Shown piece by piece: positions 8,336 through 16,455 of a stretch of DNA of 64,000 nt. The stretch is from an uncultured Capnocytophaga sp. (GTDB taxonomy: Bacteria; Bacteroidota; Bacteroidia; Flavobacteriales; Flavobacteriaceae), in contig NZ_CALGWU010000041.1 of the NCBI RefSeq assembly GCF_937936315.1, forward strand, positions 70,938-134,937. Direction: 5' to 3'. The position numbers and the translations under genes are program-made. The notes beneath the pieces were generated by a model. The model was given only the letters and a program-made list of their open reading frames with translations, was not told where the DNA came from and ran no database searches. The stretch's first letter is position 1. The number at the start of each line of letters is the position of its first letter.

Positions 8336-9040
8336 ATGAGAAACATTTTATTTATATTATCCGCTTTTATCCTCTTTGCTTGTAAGGATAAAGATAACGG
8401 CAATAGTATCCCCTCTTCTGATTATGAATTGAGTACCAATGGACTTGTCTTAACAAAATGGAAGAATGAGACTACAACAGCTCTTGATATGCAAGCTGAC
8501 CCTACTCTTAAGGAAGTGAAAACTATAGGGCAGGGAGCTTTTGCAGGTCATAAGAATTTAAAGAATATTACACTCCCTACTCAATTAATAACCATTGAAA
8601 AAGAAGCTTTTTTTGACACAGGTATTAAAAGTATTTCTATACCCTCAAGTGTGAGAGTAATTAAACAAGATGCTTTCAATGCCTCAACTCTTACGTCCGT
8701 TCAGTTTTCAGAAGGACTTACAGATATTGAAGAAGGAGGTTTTGTAGGTTGCCAAATTCCTTCAGTAAATCTTCCAGAAAGTCTTCAATCTATAGGAGGT
8801 CGTGCTTTTTATAACAATAAGGTGATAGTAGAGGTTGTTATTCCTAAAAATGTACAAAATATAGGAATAAATGCCTTTTCTAATTTAACAACAGTTACTT
8901 TTAAAGGAATAAATCCTCCTAAAGTGAATACTCCTTTTGAGAGTGTAACTCGTATTTTTGTGCCTAAAGGAAGATTAGAGGTGTATAAAAACAATGAGGG
9001 TTTTAAGAAGTATGCAAATATCATTTCTGAAGAGGAATAA
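8336..9040 (+). CDS. BspA-type leucine-rich-repeat lipoprotein
   Basis: The 234-residue protein has a lipoprotein signal with lipobox LFAC (Cys16) followed by KDKDNGN, charged residues that in flavobacteria often mark surface-exposed lipoproteins. From about residue 55 on there are successive LRR_5-type repeats: VKTIGQGAFAG, LITIEKEAFFDTGIKSISIPSSV, VRVIKQDAFNA, LTDIEEGGF, LQSIGGRAFYNNKV and VQNIGINAF. Related BspA proteins of oral Bacteroidota bind host matrix or other bacteria; adhesion here is an inference. It is a single gene with its own promoter and a hairpin terminator. Confidence 0.85.
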   Translation: MRNILFILSAFILFACKDKDNGNSIPSSDYELSTNGLVLTKWKNETTTALDMQADPTLKEVKTIGQGAFAGHKNLKNITLPTQLITIEKEAFFDTGIKSISIPSSVRVIKQDAFNASTLTSVQFSEGLTDIEEGGFVGCQIPSVNLPESLQSIGGRAFYNNKVIVEVVIPKNVQNIGINAFSNLTTVTFKGINPPKVNTPFESVTRIFVPKGRLEVYKNNEGFKKYANIISEEE

Positions 9041-9072
9041 AAAAATCCTATAACAATCTTATAAAAAAATAC

Positions 9073-9124
9073 ACTTTGCCAAAGGTAATAGCCCGTGTGG
9101 CTCGCACCTTTGGCAAAGTTTTTT
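9073..9124 (+). terminator. 14-bp perfect inverted repeat acting as terminator; full copy of dispersed repeat
   Basis: ACTTTGCCAAAGGT (9073-9086) and its exact reverse complement (9106-9119) flank a 19-nt loop containing GTGTGGCTCGC, followed by six T. It can terminate the LRR gene and is the most complete member of a repeat seen also near 8165, 38467 and 49722. Confidence 0.75.
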
Positions 9125-9136
9125 GTTAGCTATTAA

Positions 9137-9166
9137 TTGTTAATTATCAATTGTTTTGTATCTTTG
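9137..9166 (+). promoter_or_regulatory. Promoter of recF, very close to the start codon
   Basis: TTG (9137-9139), 19-nt spacer, TATCTTTG (9159-9166). Transcription should begin about 6 nt later, leaving only a few nt before the recF ATG. Confidence 0.65.
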
Positions 9167-9175
9167 CCCTTGCAA

Positions 9176-10261
9176 ATGATGTTTTTAAAACAAATATCCG
9201 TCGTCAATTACAAGAACATACCCTCACAAGCGTATGCCTTTAGCCCTACTATCAACTGTTTTGTAGGCGATAACGGCGTAGGGAAAACCAATCTCCTCGA
9301 TGCTATTTATCACTTAGGAATGGCAAAAAGCTACTTCACCACAAGTGCCGTGCAGAACGTACGCCACGGTGAGGAGTTCTACCTCATTGAGGGGCAGTTC
9401 CAAAACGAAACCCGCGAAGAACAGATTGTTTGTAGCCTCAAAAAAGGACAAAAAAAAGTGATGAAACACAACGGTAAAGCCTACGAACGCCTTGCCGACC
9501 ATATAGGTAAATACCCTATGGTGATCATCTCCCCCTCCGATCGCGACTTGATAGTAGAAGGTAGTGAAACCCGCCGTAAGTTTTTAGATAGCGTCATTTC
9601 GCAAACCGATAGAGCTTACTTAGAACTGCTTTTGCGCTACAACCGCATCCTCCTGCAACGTAACACCCTGCTAAAGCAAATGGCTGAAAACGGAGTATTT
9701 TCTGTAGAAACTCTCAGTATTTATGATGAGCAGTTAGCCCCTTTAGGGCAGCATCTCTACGAAAAACGACGCGCCTTTATGGAAGAATTTTTGCCTGTTT
9801 TTAGCGAGCAATACGCTTATATATCAGGAGGGAAGGAACGCGTGAATTTGCAGTACGAAAGTCAGTTACACCAAAGCGATTTAGCAACACTACTTCGCGA
9901 AAATACCGAGCGTGATCGCAGTGCGCAATACACCACAAGCGGTATTCATAAAGACGACTTGCTCTTTGAAATTGAAGGATTCCCAATGAAAAAATACGGT
10001 AGTCAAGGACAGCAGAAGTCGTTTTTGATAGCCCTAAAGCTCTCACAGTTCAAAATTTTGCAACAAGAATTAGGGATTACCCCCATAGTGCTTTTAGACG
10101 ATATATTCGATAAATTAGACGATACTCGGGTAACCCAATTAGTGCAGTTAGTAACTCAAAAACATTTCGGACAGCTTTTCATCACCGATACTCATTCACA
10201 ACGTACTGAAGCAGTGGTAAAAAACACCGGCTTAGCCTACGAACTGATTCAAGTAACCTAA
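9176..10261 (+). CDS. recF: RecF, recombination mediator ATPase
   Basis: RecF binds gapped DNA and with RecO and RecR helps load RecA. The protein (about 361 residues) has the SMC-like Walker A GDNGVGKTNLLDAIY near residue 31, the signature region KYGSQGQQKSFLIALKLSQ and the Walker B VLLDDIFDKLDDTR. Length is normal. Two adjacent ATGs (9176, 9179) are possible starts; the in-frame extension to 9137 overlaps the promoter and is rejected. A GGGCGTTTTGCAAACGCCC palindrome follows the stop. Confidence 0.96.
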   Translation: MMFLKQISVVNYKNIPSQAYAFSPTINCFVGDNGVGKTNLLDAIYHLGMAKSYFTTSAVQNVRHGEEFYLIEGQFQNETREEQIVCSLKKGQKKVMKHNGKAYERLADHIGKYPMVIISPSDRDLIVEGSETRRKFLDSVISQTDRAYLELLLRYNRILLQRNTLLKQMAENGVFSVETLSIYDEQLAPLGQHLYEKRRAFMEEFLPVFSEQYAYISGGKERVNLQYESQLHQSDLATLLRENTERDRSAQYTTSGIHKDDLLFEIEGFPMKKYGSQGQQKSFLIALKLSQFKILQQELGITPIVLLDDIFDKLDDTRVTQLVQLVTQKHFGQLFITDTHSQRTEAVVKNTGLAYELIQVT

Positions 10262-10267
10262 AAGTAG

Positions 10268-10286
10268 GGGCGTTTTGCAAACGCCC
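10268..10286. repeat. Dispersed palindrome GGGCGTTTTGCAAACGCCC
   Basis: Near-perfect hairpin directly after recF; the same core occurs at 20061, 38405, 41508 and 53344. It may serve as a weak transcription stop. Confidence 0.7.
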
Positions 10287-10356
10287 TCTAAAAAACAAGC
10301 TTAATATAAAAAATGTCACAATTATTAATTATAAATCGTTAATTGTTAATTGAAAT

Positions 10357-12831
10357 ATGAAACCCAATAACAAGAAAAACTCTACTGCTGATGTACCAGC
10401 ACAACCCCAAAACACCTCTATCAAATGGTTAGCAACCTTCTTGCTCATCGCCTATGGTTATGTAACGGTAATCACCCCTAACTGGATGGCGTTTGACTCT
10501 AACGCTACGAAATTCTACACATTTGCAATCCTCAACTTAGTGGTGGTTGCTCTTGTGTTCTTTATTAAAGAATTTAGAGAACGCACCCAAGTACTCTTTG
10601 GTTTCTTTACCAATAAAATGGGGATTGCCTATAGCCTCATAATGGTAATGGCACTGCTATCCTTTTCTAAAGCTATCAACACAGAAGAAGCTATTCTCCA
10701 CTTCTTCAAGATATTCACTGCTTTTTCTGCCGCGTGGATGGTCTCCGCTTTGGTGATCTACTACAAAGAAGGAATTGTTGTCTTAGCTTTAGCAATGACC
10801 ATACTACTTTGTTATGACTTTTTAGTCGCGATGGACGGAATAAAAGGGGTGATCAAAGGAACTACTACCGATTTAGCTATCAAAGGTTCATATTCCAATA
10901 AAAACATCCTAGCTTCGGCTATGTTCATTAAGATACCTTTTGCAATATGGTTATTCTATTTCCGTAAAGAAAACTTCTTGCGCATTATAGGAGGTATAGG
11001 CGTTACTTTGGGCACTTTAGCAATCTTCTTTATGAGTACCCGTACTTTCTACTTGGCTACAATTCTCACTATGGTAGTTTTTATCATCTATGGTGCAATC
11101 GATTTTTTCATCCTCAAACGCCGTGAAATAGGAGTAAAAGTACTAACACACGTAGGCTTAGTAGTAATTGCTTTTGGCATTTTCTCTTTTGTACAGAATT
11201 ATTTATACCCACAAGAAGTACGACAAAGCACTAGTTTCGGTGCGCGTTTGGCTGAGGTGGCAAACCAAGAAAACCAAAGTAACAACTTGCGTAAAACCGC
11301 TTGGGTAATCACCGCTACCGATATGATTCCTAACGACCCTCTACTCGGTGTAGGTATCGGCAACTGGAAAGTGCGTTTTTTAGAGTACGAAAACTCCTAT
11401 AGCTCACATTACATCTATATGTATAAGAACCACAACGACTTCTTAGAACTCACTGCCGAAGTGGGCATCTTTGGAGGTTTGGCTTTTGTAGCTATCTTTA
11501 TCTTAGCAGCCTTCTACTTCTTAAAAAGCACTTATAAAAACAAAAATCCTGAACAAGAACAATGGTTTTTCTTACCATTATTCGGGCTATTTGCCTATTC
11601 ATTCGACGCTTTCTTCAACTTCCCTCAAGACCGCCCCGAAATCCAGGCTCTCTTTGGTATATACGTGGGGATAGCTGTAGGTTTAGCTGTACTATATTTT
11701 AGAAAAGACGATAACAAAGACCGTAAATTCCCTACTCTTGCCATTGGTTTTATAGGAGCCGTAGCAGTAGTAGCAATGGCATTAGGAGTAATTGTAGAAA
11801 GAATGTACTTCGACTCCTCTAAAATCCAACGTATGGTAAAAGAAGAACAACAAGGGGTACGACCTACTAAATCACCTGCCGATTACCTCATACACAACTA
11901 CCCTCGTATCCCTAACCTCACTGCCGTCGCTGAACCCGTAGATGTTGAAAAAGCTCGCTACCTCATCGATGAACAAAAATTTGACGAGGCTCGCAAAATC
12001 CTTTCTTCTATTCACTATCACCCTTATGATGCTCGCCCTGAGTATTTTATGGCTGTATCCTACTTTATGGAACCTGAAAAAAAATTAGACAGTATCTATA
12101 AGTATGCTCACAAAGCCCGAATGATCAAACCTAATTTCTATGGTAGCTTGAACTTAGAAACCTTTGCTTTGAACAACTTAGGCAAGGAACAAGAATCTAT
12201 CAAATTACTCAAACAGTATTTGAACTTAGAAAAAGATAGCCTACAAAAAGAACAACCTAAGTGGAAAAAAAGACTCAAAAGCATTTTCAATGTAGATATA
12301 GATAAAGAAGCTCGCGTAGCCAATCGCATTGAAGTACAAGCATGGAACTCTTTAGCTTACCTTTTAGAAAAAAACAACCAAATTGCCGAAGCACGCGCTG
12401 TGTTAGATACTGCTTTTGTATATTTGCCTACGAATCAAGAAATCATCAACAATCGCAACAAAATTATTTCACGTATGCAAGTAGAACAATTCGCCCCTCT
12501 ATATAGCGAGGCAATGCAATTCTATATGCAACAACGTTATGCCGAGGCTATCCCTATCTTTACAAAATTCTTGGAAAAAGTTCCCGCTCATATCGACGGA
12601 CTTAGATATCGCGCTATTAGCTTCTACAGCACTCAACAATACCAGCGCGCTATCAATGATATCTCACAAATGGAACAACTAGGAATTACTATAGACCCCG
12701 TGCTGAACAACTATCGCGCTTCTTGTTATTATATGCTAGGCGATAGAAACAACGCTAAAGTCTTTTTCCAAAAAGCTGCCTCCGAAGGCAATCCCGATGC
12801 TCAGAAAAACTTAAACACCCTCACCTTTTAA
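10357..12831 (+). CDS. O-antigen-ligase/Wzy-like polytopic membrane protein with C-terminal TPR repeats
   Basis: The 824-residue protein has about a dozen membrane helices in residues 20-490 and a large soluble C-terminal half. The segment NDPLLGVGIGNWKVRFLEY (near residue 326) followed by YKNHNDFLELTAEVGIFGG is the Wzy_C/WaaL-type periplasmic loop signature. The C-terminal half contains tetratricopeptide-like repeats (KARYLIDEQKFDEARKIL, EAMQFYMQQRYAEAIPIFTKFLE, YQRAINDISQM). It probably acts in transfer or polymerization of a surface glycan, or in protein O-glycosylation; ligase and polymerase cannot be told apart by sequence. No other glycan genes flank it. It is 9 bp ahead of pyrR and may be cotranscribed. 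Confidence 0.8.
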   Translation: MKPNNKKNSTADVPAQPQNTSIKWLATFLLIAYGYVTVITPNWMAFDSNATKFYTFAILNLVVVALVFFIKEFRERTQVLFGFFTNKMGIAYSLIMVMALLSFSKAINTEEAILHFFKIFTAFSAAWMVSALVIYYKEGIVVLALAMTILLCYDFLVAMDGIKGVIKGTTTDLAIKGSYSNKNILASAMFIKIPFAIWLFYFRKENFLRIIGGIGVTLGTLAIFFMSTRTFYLATILTMVVFIIYGAIDFFILKRREIGVKVLTHVGLVVIAFGIFSFVQNYLYPQEVRQSTSFGARLAEVANQENQSNNLRKTAWVITATDMIPNDPLLGVGIGNWKVRFLEYENSYSSHYIYMYKNHNDFLELTAEVGIFGGLAFVAIFILAAFYFLKSTYKNKNPEQEQWFFLPLFGLFAYSFDAFFNFPQDRPEIQALFGIYVGIAVGLAVLYFRKDDNKDRKFPTLAIGFIGAVAVVAMALGVIVERMYFDSSKIQRMVKEEQQGVRPTKSPADYLIHNYPRIPNLTAVAEPVDVEKARYLIDEQKFDEARKILSSIHYHPYDARPEYFMAVSYFMEPEKKLDSIYKYAHKARMIKPNFYGSLNLETFALNNLGKEQESIKLLKQYLNLEKDSLQKEQPKWKKRLKSIFNVDIDKEARVANRIEVQAWNSLAYLLEKNNQIAEARAVLDTAFVYLPTNQEIINNRNKIISRMQVEQFAPLYSEAMQFYMQQRYAEAIPIFTKFLEKVPAHIDGLRYRAISFYSTQQYQRAINDISQMEQLGITIDPVLNNYRASCYYMLGDRNNAKVFFQKAASEGNPDAQKNLNTLTF

Positions 12832-12840
12832 AAATATATA

Positions 12841-13383
12841 ATGACCAGTGACAACACTCATACTAAGCTAATTATTGGTGAAAAAGAACTCCAAATAATG
12901 CTCCATCGCCTTGCTTGTGAACTGATTGAAAACCACAACGATTTTTCCGATACTGTTTTCATAGGTATACAGCCCCGCGGCACTCATTTAGCACAACGCT
13001 TGGTAAAACTCCTTACCGAAGAATACCACGTGCCTAATATTCCTTTAGGACTATTAGACATCACCTTCTTCCGCGATGATTTCCGCCGCACAGGAAAACC
13101 TTTAGAAGCCAACTCTACCGCTATCGATTTTATTGTAGAAAACAAACGAGTGGTTTTTATAGACGATGTACTCTATACCGGTAGGAGCATCCGCGCAGCA
13201 CTCAGCGCCATACAAAGCTTTGGACGCCCCTCTGAAATTGAACTCTTAGTTCTCATCGATAGGCGCTTTAGCCGCCATCTCCCTATCCAGCCCGATTACA
13301 GTGGGAAACAAGTAGATGCTATCAACAACGAACGCGTAATCGTGAATTGGAACGACAATTCTATTCAAGTAGTTAATAAGTAA
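12841..13383 (+). CDS. pyrR: PyrR-like bifunctional pyr regulator / uracil phosphoribosyltransferase
   Basis: The 180-residue protein is a type I phosphoribosyltransferase with the PRPP-binding signature VVFIDDVLYTGRSIRAAL (residues 102-119) and FIGIQPRGTHLAQRL near the N-terminus, matching PyrR. In Firmicutes PyrR binds pyr mRNA; in Bacteroidota the UPRTase or regulatory role is less clear, and no pyr gene is adjacent here. It sits between the ligase-like gene and the SPOR protein with gaps of 9 and 13 bp, so an operon is likely. Confidence 0.9.
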   Translation: MTSDNTHTKLIIGEKELQIMLHRLACELIENHNDFSDTVFIGIQPRGTHLAQRLVKLLTEEYHVPNIPLGLLDITFFRDDFRRTGKPLEANSTAIDFIVENKRVVFIDDVLYTGRSIRAALSAIQSFGRPSEIELLVLIDRRFSRHLPIQPDYSGKQVDAINNERVIVNWNDNSIQVVNK

Positions 13384-13396
13384 ACTTTTAGTAAAG

Positions 13397-13744
13397 ATGA
13401 AAAATATATTTATCTCAGCAGCCTTATTACTCTCAGGAGCTACTTATGCACAAGTAACCATCAACCAAGAGAGCAACATAGCCGAAATTATGGAATACAA
13501 AAAAGAAGCTGCTCGTAGCGAAAGTGCTTTCCAAGTGCAAATCTATAATGGTAACATCACCGATGCTAACAAAGCCTTGCTCGATGCTAAAAACAAATAC
13601 AAACAATATCCTGCCTTGCTCACTTTCGAGTCGCCTAACTACAAAGTGCGCATTGGGAGTTTCCGCACGCGCTTAGAAGCCGAAAAAAACTTGATAGAGA
13701 TTAAAAAATCCTATCCTGCTGCTTTTGTGGTTGGCTTAAAATAA
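13397..13744 (+). CDS. Small secreted SPOR-domain protein
   Basis: The 115-residue product has a signal peptide (residues 1-18, ending ATYA) and a C-terminal segment YKVRIGSFRTRLEAEKNLIEIKKSYPAAFVV that fits a SPOR domain, which binds septal denuded glycan strands. The first half is a short charged linker. It is probably periplasmic and may localize to division sites; this is inferred from the domain. It lies in a tight gene run, 13 bp after pyrR and 18 bp before the histidine kinase. Confidence 0.75.
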   Translation: MKNIFISAALLLSGATYAQVTINQESNIAEIMEYKKEAARSESAFQVQIYNGNITDANKALLDAKNKYKQYPALLTFESPNYKVRIGSFRTRLEAEKNLIEIKKSYPAAFVVGLK

Positions 13745-13762
13745 TCTCTAATAGGGGAAGCT

Positions 13763-15217
13763 ATGTTTAAGAAAAACAGCCTTCGCTTTCAAATATTCCT
13801 CAGTATGACCCTCCTCGTACTGGTGTCTTTTGCTATCTTAGCCTTAGTGATGGTTAGCCAATACAAAAAACAAGCGTTGGAATATCACGACGAACGTCTT
13901 GTCGATAAGGAAAACCAAATAAAAATGCAAATACAATATGTATTCTCGCAAACTACTTTCCCTGTCGAAACTCCTTATATCCCCCTTATTTTTCGTGAGG
14001 ATATCTATAGCATTGCCAATATCCAAAACCTAAATTTTGCCCTCTACGACCTCGACGGAGTGCTGCTCAAAAGCTCCAAAGCCTCTCTCTCTCCCGATCA
14101 AGATGCATTTTTCATTCCACCCTCCGTACTACATCAGCTATCGGCTACCCTCAACAAACGATTGGTAGAACACCACGAGTTTGCTGGACGAGGCTACCAA
14201 ACCTCGTATAGCTACATCACCGATTTGCAGTTCAAGCCTATCGCTATCCTCAATATCCCTTATTTTGAGAACGATACTTTCAACGAGCGCGCTTTAGAAG
14301 GCTCACTCTACAATTTGGCAATTGTCTATTTCTCACTCTTGGTGGTAGCACTCACGGTAGCTTACTTTATTTCTAAGTATATCACCAAATCGCTTAAAAC
14401 TATCGAAAACCGATTAGAGAAAACGCGCTTGCTATCGCAGAATGAAAAAATCCTCCTCAAATCGGCACCTGCCGAAATTACCGAATTGGTAAATGCCTAT
14501 AACGGAATGATTGACGAGATTGAGAATAGCAAAGCCCTCTTAGCTCAATCAGAACGCGAACAAGCATGGCGCGATATGGCAAAACAAGTAGCTCACGAAA
14601 TCAAAAATCCCCTGACCCCTATGCGCCTTTCGGTGCAGAGTTACCAGCGTAAAGCGAGTCGCAAACCCCAAACAACCGAACAAACCAATGAGTTTTGCGA
14701 ATCACTCATCCAGCAAATCGATATCCTCAGCAATATTTCAACGGCTTTCTCCGCACTTACGAATATGCCAGCTAAAAACGATGAGGAATTTGACTTTGTG
14801 TCTGTTATCAAGCGCACTTTGGATATTTTCAACACCGATGAAATTCACTTCACGCACTCTCACGATGAGATTGTTGCGGTGTTTGATAAAGACCAATTAG
14901 GGCGTGTGGTTACCAATTTGGTGAAAAACGCGCTACAAGCTACCGAAAATGAACCTTTCCCCGCAATAGAAGTAACGCTTACTAAAACTGAGAAAGATAT
15001 TATCCTCACTGTCAAAGATAATGGTATAGGCATTGCCGATGCTGATAAAGAAAAAATATTTGAACCCAAATTCACAACCAAAACCAGCGGTAGTGGCTTG
15101 GGCTTGGCAATGGTAAAGAATATCGTGCTCTCGTACAATGGTAGCATTTCTTTTACCTCTCAAGTAGGCAAAGGCAGTGAATTTGTTATAACATTGGTAC
15201 ATTTTTTGAATAAGTAA
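13763..15217 (+). CDS. Membrane sensor histidine kinase (NtrY-like), orphan
   Basis: The 484-residue protein has two membrane helices (about residues 9-30 and 188-207) enclosing a sensor domain, a HAMP-like linker (ISKYITKSLKTIENRLEK), an H-box AHEIKNPLTPMRLSVQSYQRK with phosphoacceptor near His278, an N-box LVKNALQAT, and G-boxes DNGIGIADADKEKIFEP and GSGLGLAMVKNI. The H-box matches the NtrY subfamily. No response regulator is adjacent, so the partner is elsewhere. It is cotranscribed with the SPOR gene and probably the NlpE-like lipoprotein; an envelope-stress role is possible but unproven. Confidence 0.92.
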   Translation: MFKKNSLRFQIFLSMTLLVLVSFAILALVMVSQYKKQALEYHDERLVDKENQIKMQIQYVFSQTTFPVETPYIPLIFREDIYSIANIQNLNFALYDLDGVLLKSSKASLSPDQDAFFIPPSVLHQLSATLNKRLVEHHEFAGRGYQTSYSYITDLQFKPIAILNIPYFENDTFNERALEGSLYNLAIVYFSLLVVALTVAYFISKYITKSLKTIENRLEKTRLLSQNEKILLKSAPAEITELVNAYNGMIDEIENSKALLAQSEREQAWRDMAKQVAHEIKNPLTPMRLSVQSYQRKASRKPQTTEQTNEFCESLIQQIDILSNISTAFSALTNMPAKNDEEFDFVSVIKRTLDIFNTDEIHFTHSHDEIVAVFDKDQLGRVVTNLVKNALQATENEPFPAIEVTLTKTEKDIILTVKDNGIGIADADKEKIFEPKFTTKTSGSGLGLAMVKNIVLSYNGSISFTSQVGKGSEFVITLVHFLNK

Positions 15218-15238
15218 CGTATTAAACATTATATTTTT

Positions 15239-15685
15239 ATGAAAAAACACATCTTTACACTAGGAGCTGCTGTGCTTTTGCTCGCCTCCTGCCAAAACAA
15301 TCCTTCACAAACAGCTAACACTGTAGTAAGTGAAACCGCTACTATGATGGAGAATGCTGCTGAAAAAGTAGAAGAAATGGTAACTCCTCAATTGTTAGCT
15401 ACTTATGTAGGTACGCTTCCAGCTGCCGATTGTGGCGGAATGGCTACTGTTATCCACCTTTATGCCGATGACACCTATGTAAAACAAGAAAATTGCGCAA
15501 GCAAAAACTTCGAATCTAAAGAAGAAGGTAAAGTAGAACGCACTGATAAAGGTTTTACACTCGTTTCTAAAGCAGATAACCACAAATCTTTCTATATTAC
15601 CAAAGGCGATAATATCGTACAAGTTGGCGAAGATGGTAAAGAACCTCAAATGGTGAAAGATTACACCCTTACCAAACAAATGTAA
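15239..15685 (+). CDS. NlpE-like lipoprotein
   Basis: The 148-residue protein has a lipobox LLASC (Cys18) and an NlpE N-terminal-like domain: YVGTLPAADCGGMATVIHLYADDTYVKQENC. In E. coli NlpE the equivalent CADC carries a CxxC; here the first Cys is replaced (PAADC), so a different redox or metal response is expected. It lies 21 bp after a histidine kinase, which recalls the NlpE-CpxA link in E. coli, but that is an analogy only. A strong terminator follows, ending the gene run that began with the ligase-like gene. Confidence 0.72.
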   Translation: MKKHIFTLGAAVLLLASCQNNPSQTANTVVSETATMMENAAEKVEEMVTPQLLATYVGTLPAADCGGMATVIHLYADDTYVKQENCASKNFESKEEGKVERTDKGFTLVSKADNHKSFYITKGDNIVQVGEDGKEPQMVKDYTLTKQM

Positions 15686-15706
15686 AACAAGATTACACTA
15701 AAACAG

Positions 15707-15736
15707 AGGCTATGCGATACTTTGCATAGCCTTTTT
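15707..15736 (+). terminator. Intrinsic terminator after the NlpE-like gene
   Basis: Stem AGGCTATGC/GCATAGCCT with an 8-nt loop, then a run of T. Confidence 0.88.
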
Positions 15737-15834
15737 CGTATCGTTTTAAAAAATATTTTAACAAAACTTTTGCAGTTCACTTTTTTTATCTTATCTTTAC
15801 CCCCCAATTAAAAAGTTTTTACGCTAACCTACTG

Positions 15835-16443
15835 ATGGATTTAGTACGCCTCTTTGTCAAAAGAATATCATATAACCATTCTCAAAACGACGCTTTTGTG
15901 CTGATAATGCACGAATTAGAGTCCGATTTGAAGTTGCCTATCGTCATAGGTACCTTCGAGGCGCAAGCTATTGCTTTAGAGTTAGAGAGAAACATCATTC
16001 CACCACGCCCCCTCACACACGACCTCTTCAAAAACTTAGCCGATACCTTCAGTATCCAAGTGCGACGAGTAGTGATTTACAAATTAGAGGAGGGCATTTT
16101 TTATTCTAATATGCTCTGTGTGCAAAACGGCAAAGAACGCACTATCGATGCCCGTACCAGCGATGCTATTGCTATCGCATTGCGTTTCAACGCACCTATT
16201 TACACCTATAAGGAAATTGTAGAACGCGCTGGCATCTACATCCCTTTGCCTAATGAAGATAGCAAAAAACAACCTGTGAGTCCCTCCTTAGATAATGTTA
16301 CCGACGATACTACTCGCAACCGTTACTCCAAATATTCGCTTAGCGAACTTAAGAAAATGCTCGGTGAATGTGTGGAAAATGAGGATTACGAAATGGCTGC
16401 TCAAGTGAGAGACGAAATTTCAAAACGTGATAATACCTTTTAA
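15835..16443 (+). CDS. Bifunctional nuclease family protein (DUF151) with C-terminal UVR motif
   Basis: The 202-residue protein has an N-terminal BFN/DUF151 domain (residues 1-135: FVLIMHELESDLKLPIVIGTFEAQAIALELE and ERTIDARTSDAIAIALRFNAPIY) and a UVR-like helical hairpin at the C-terminus (LSELKKMLGECVENEDYEMAAQVRDEISKR). The family name comes from a plant protein with RNase and DNase activity; the bacterial role is unsettled. The added UVR motif, similar to that in UvrB, suggests a protein-contact function. It is 12 bp ahead of the nucleoside transporter gene and probably cotranscribed with it. Confidence 0.88.
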   Translation: MDLVRLFVKRISYNHSQNDAFVLIMHELESDLKLPIVIGTFEAQAIALELERNIIPPRPLTHDLFKNLADTFSIQVRRVVIYKLEEGIFYSNMLCVQNGKERTIDARTSDAIAIALRFNAPIYTYKEIVERAGIYIPLPNEDSKKQPVSPSLDNVTDDTTRNRYSKYSLSELKKMLGECVENEDYEMAAQVRDEISKRDNTF

Positions 16444-16455
16444 AAACAATAATAG

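Noticed and set aside
9137..9175. Upstream start for recF (MLIINCF...) and the like starts of other genes (5392, 32111)
   Set aside because: These extensions translate the promoter repeat (TTGTTAATTATCAATTGTTTTG) and so give the same false leader MLIINCFV in different genes.
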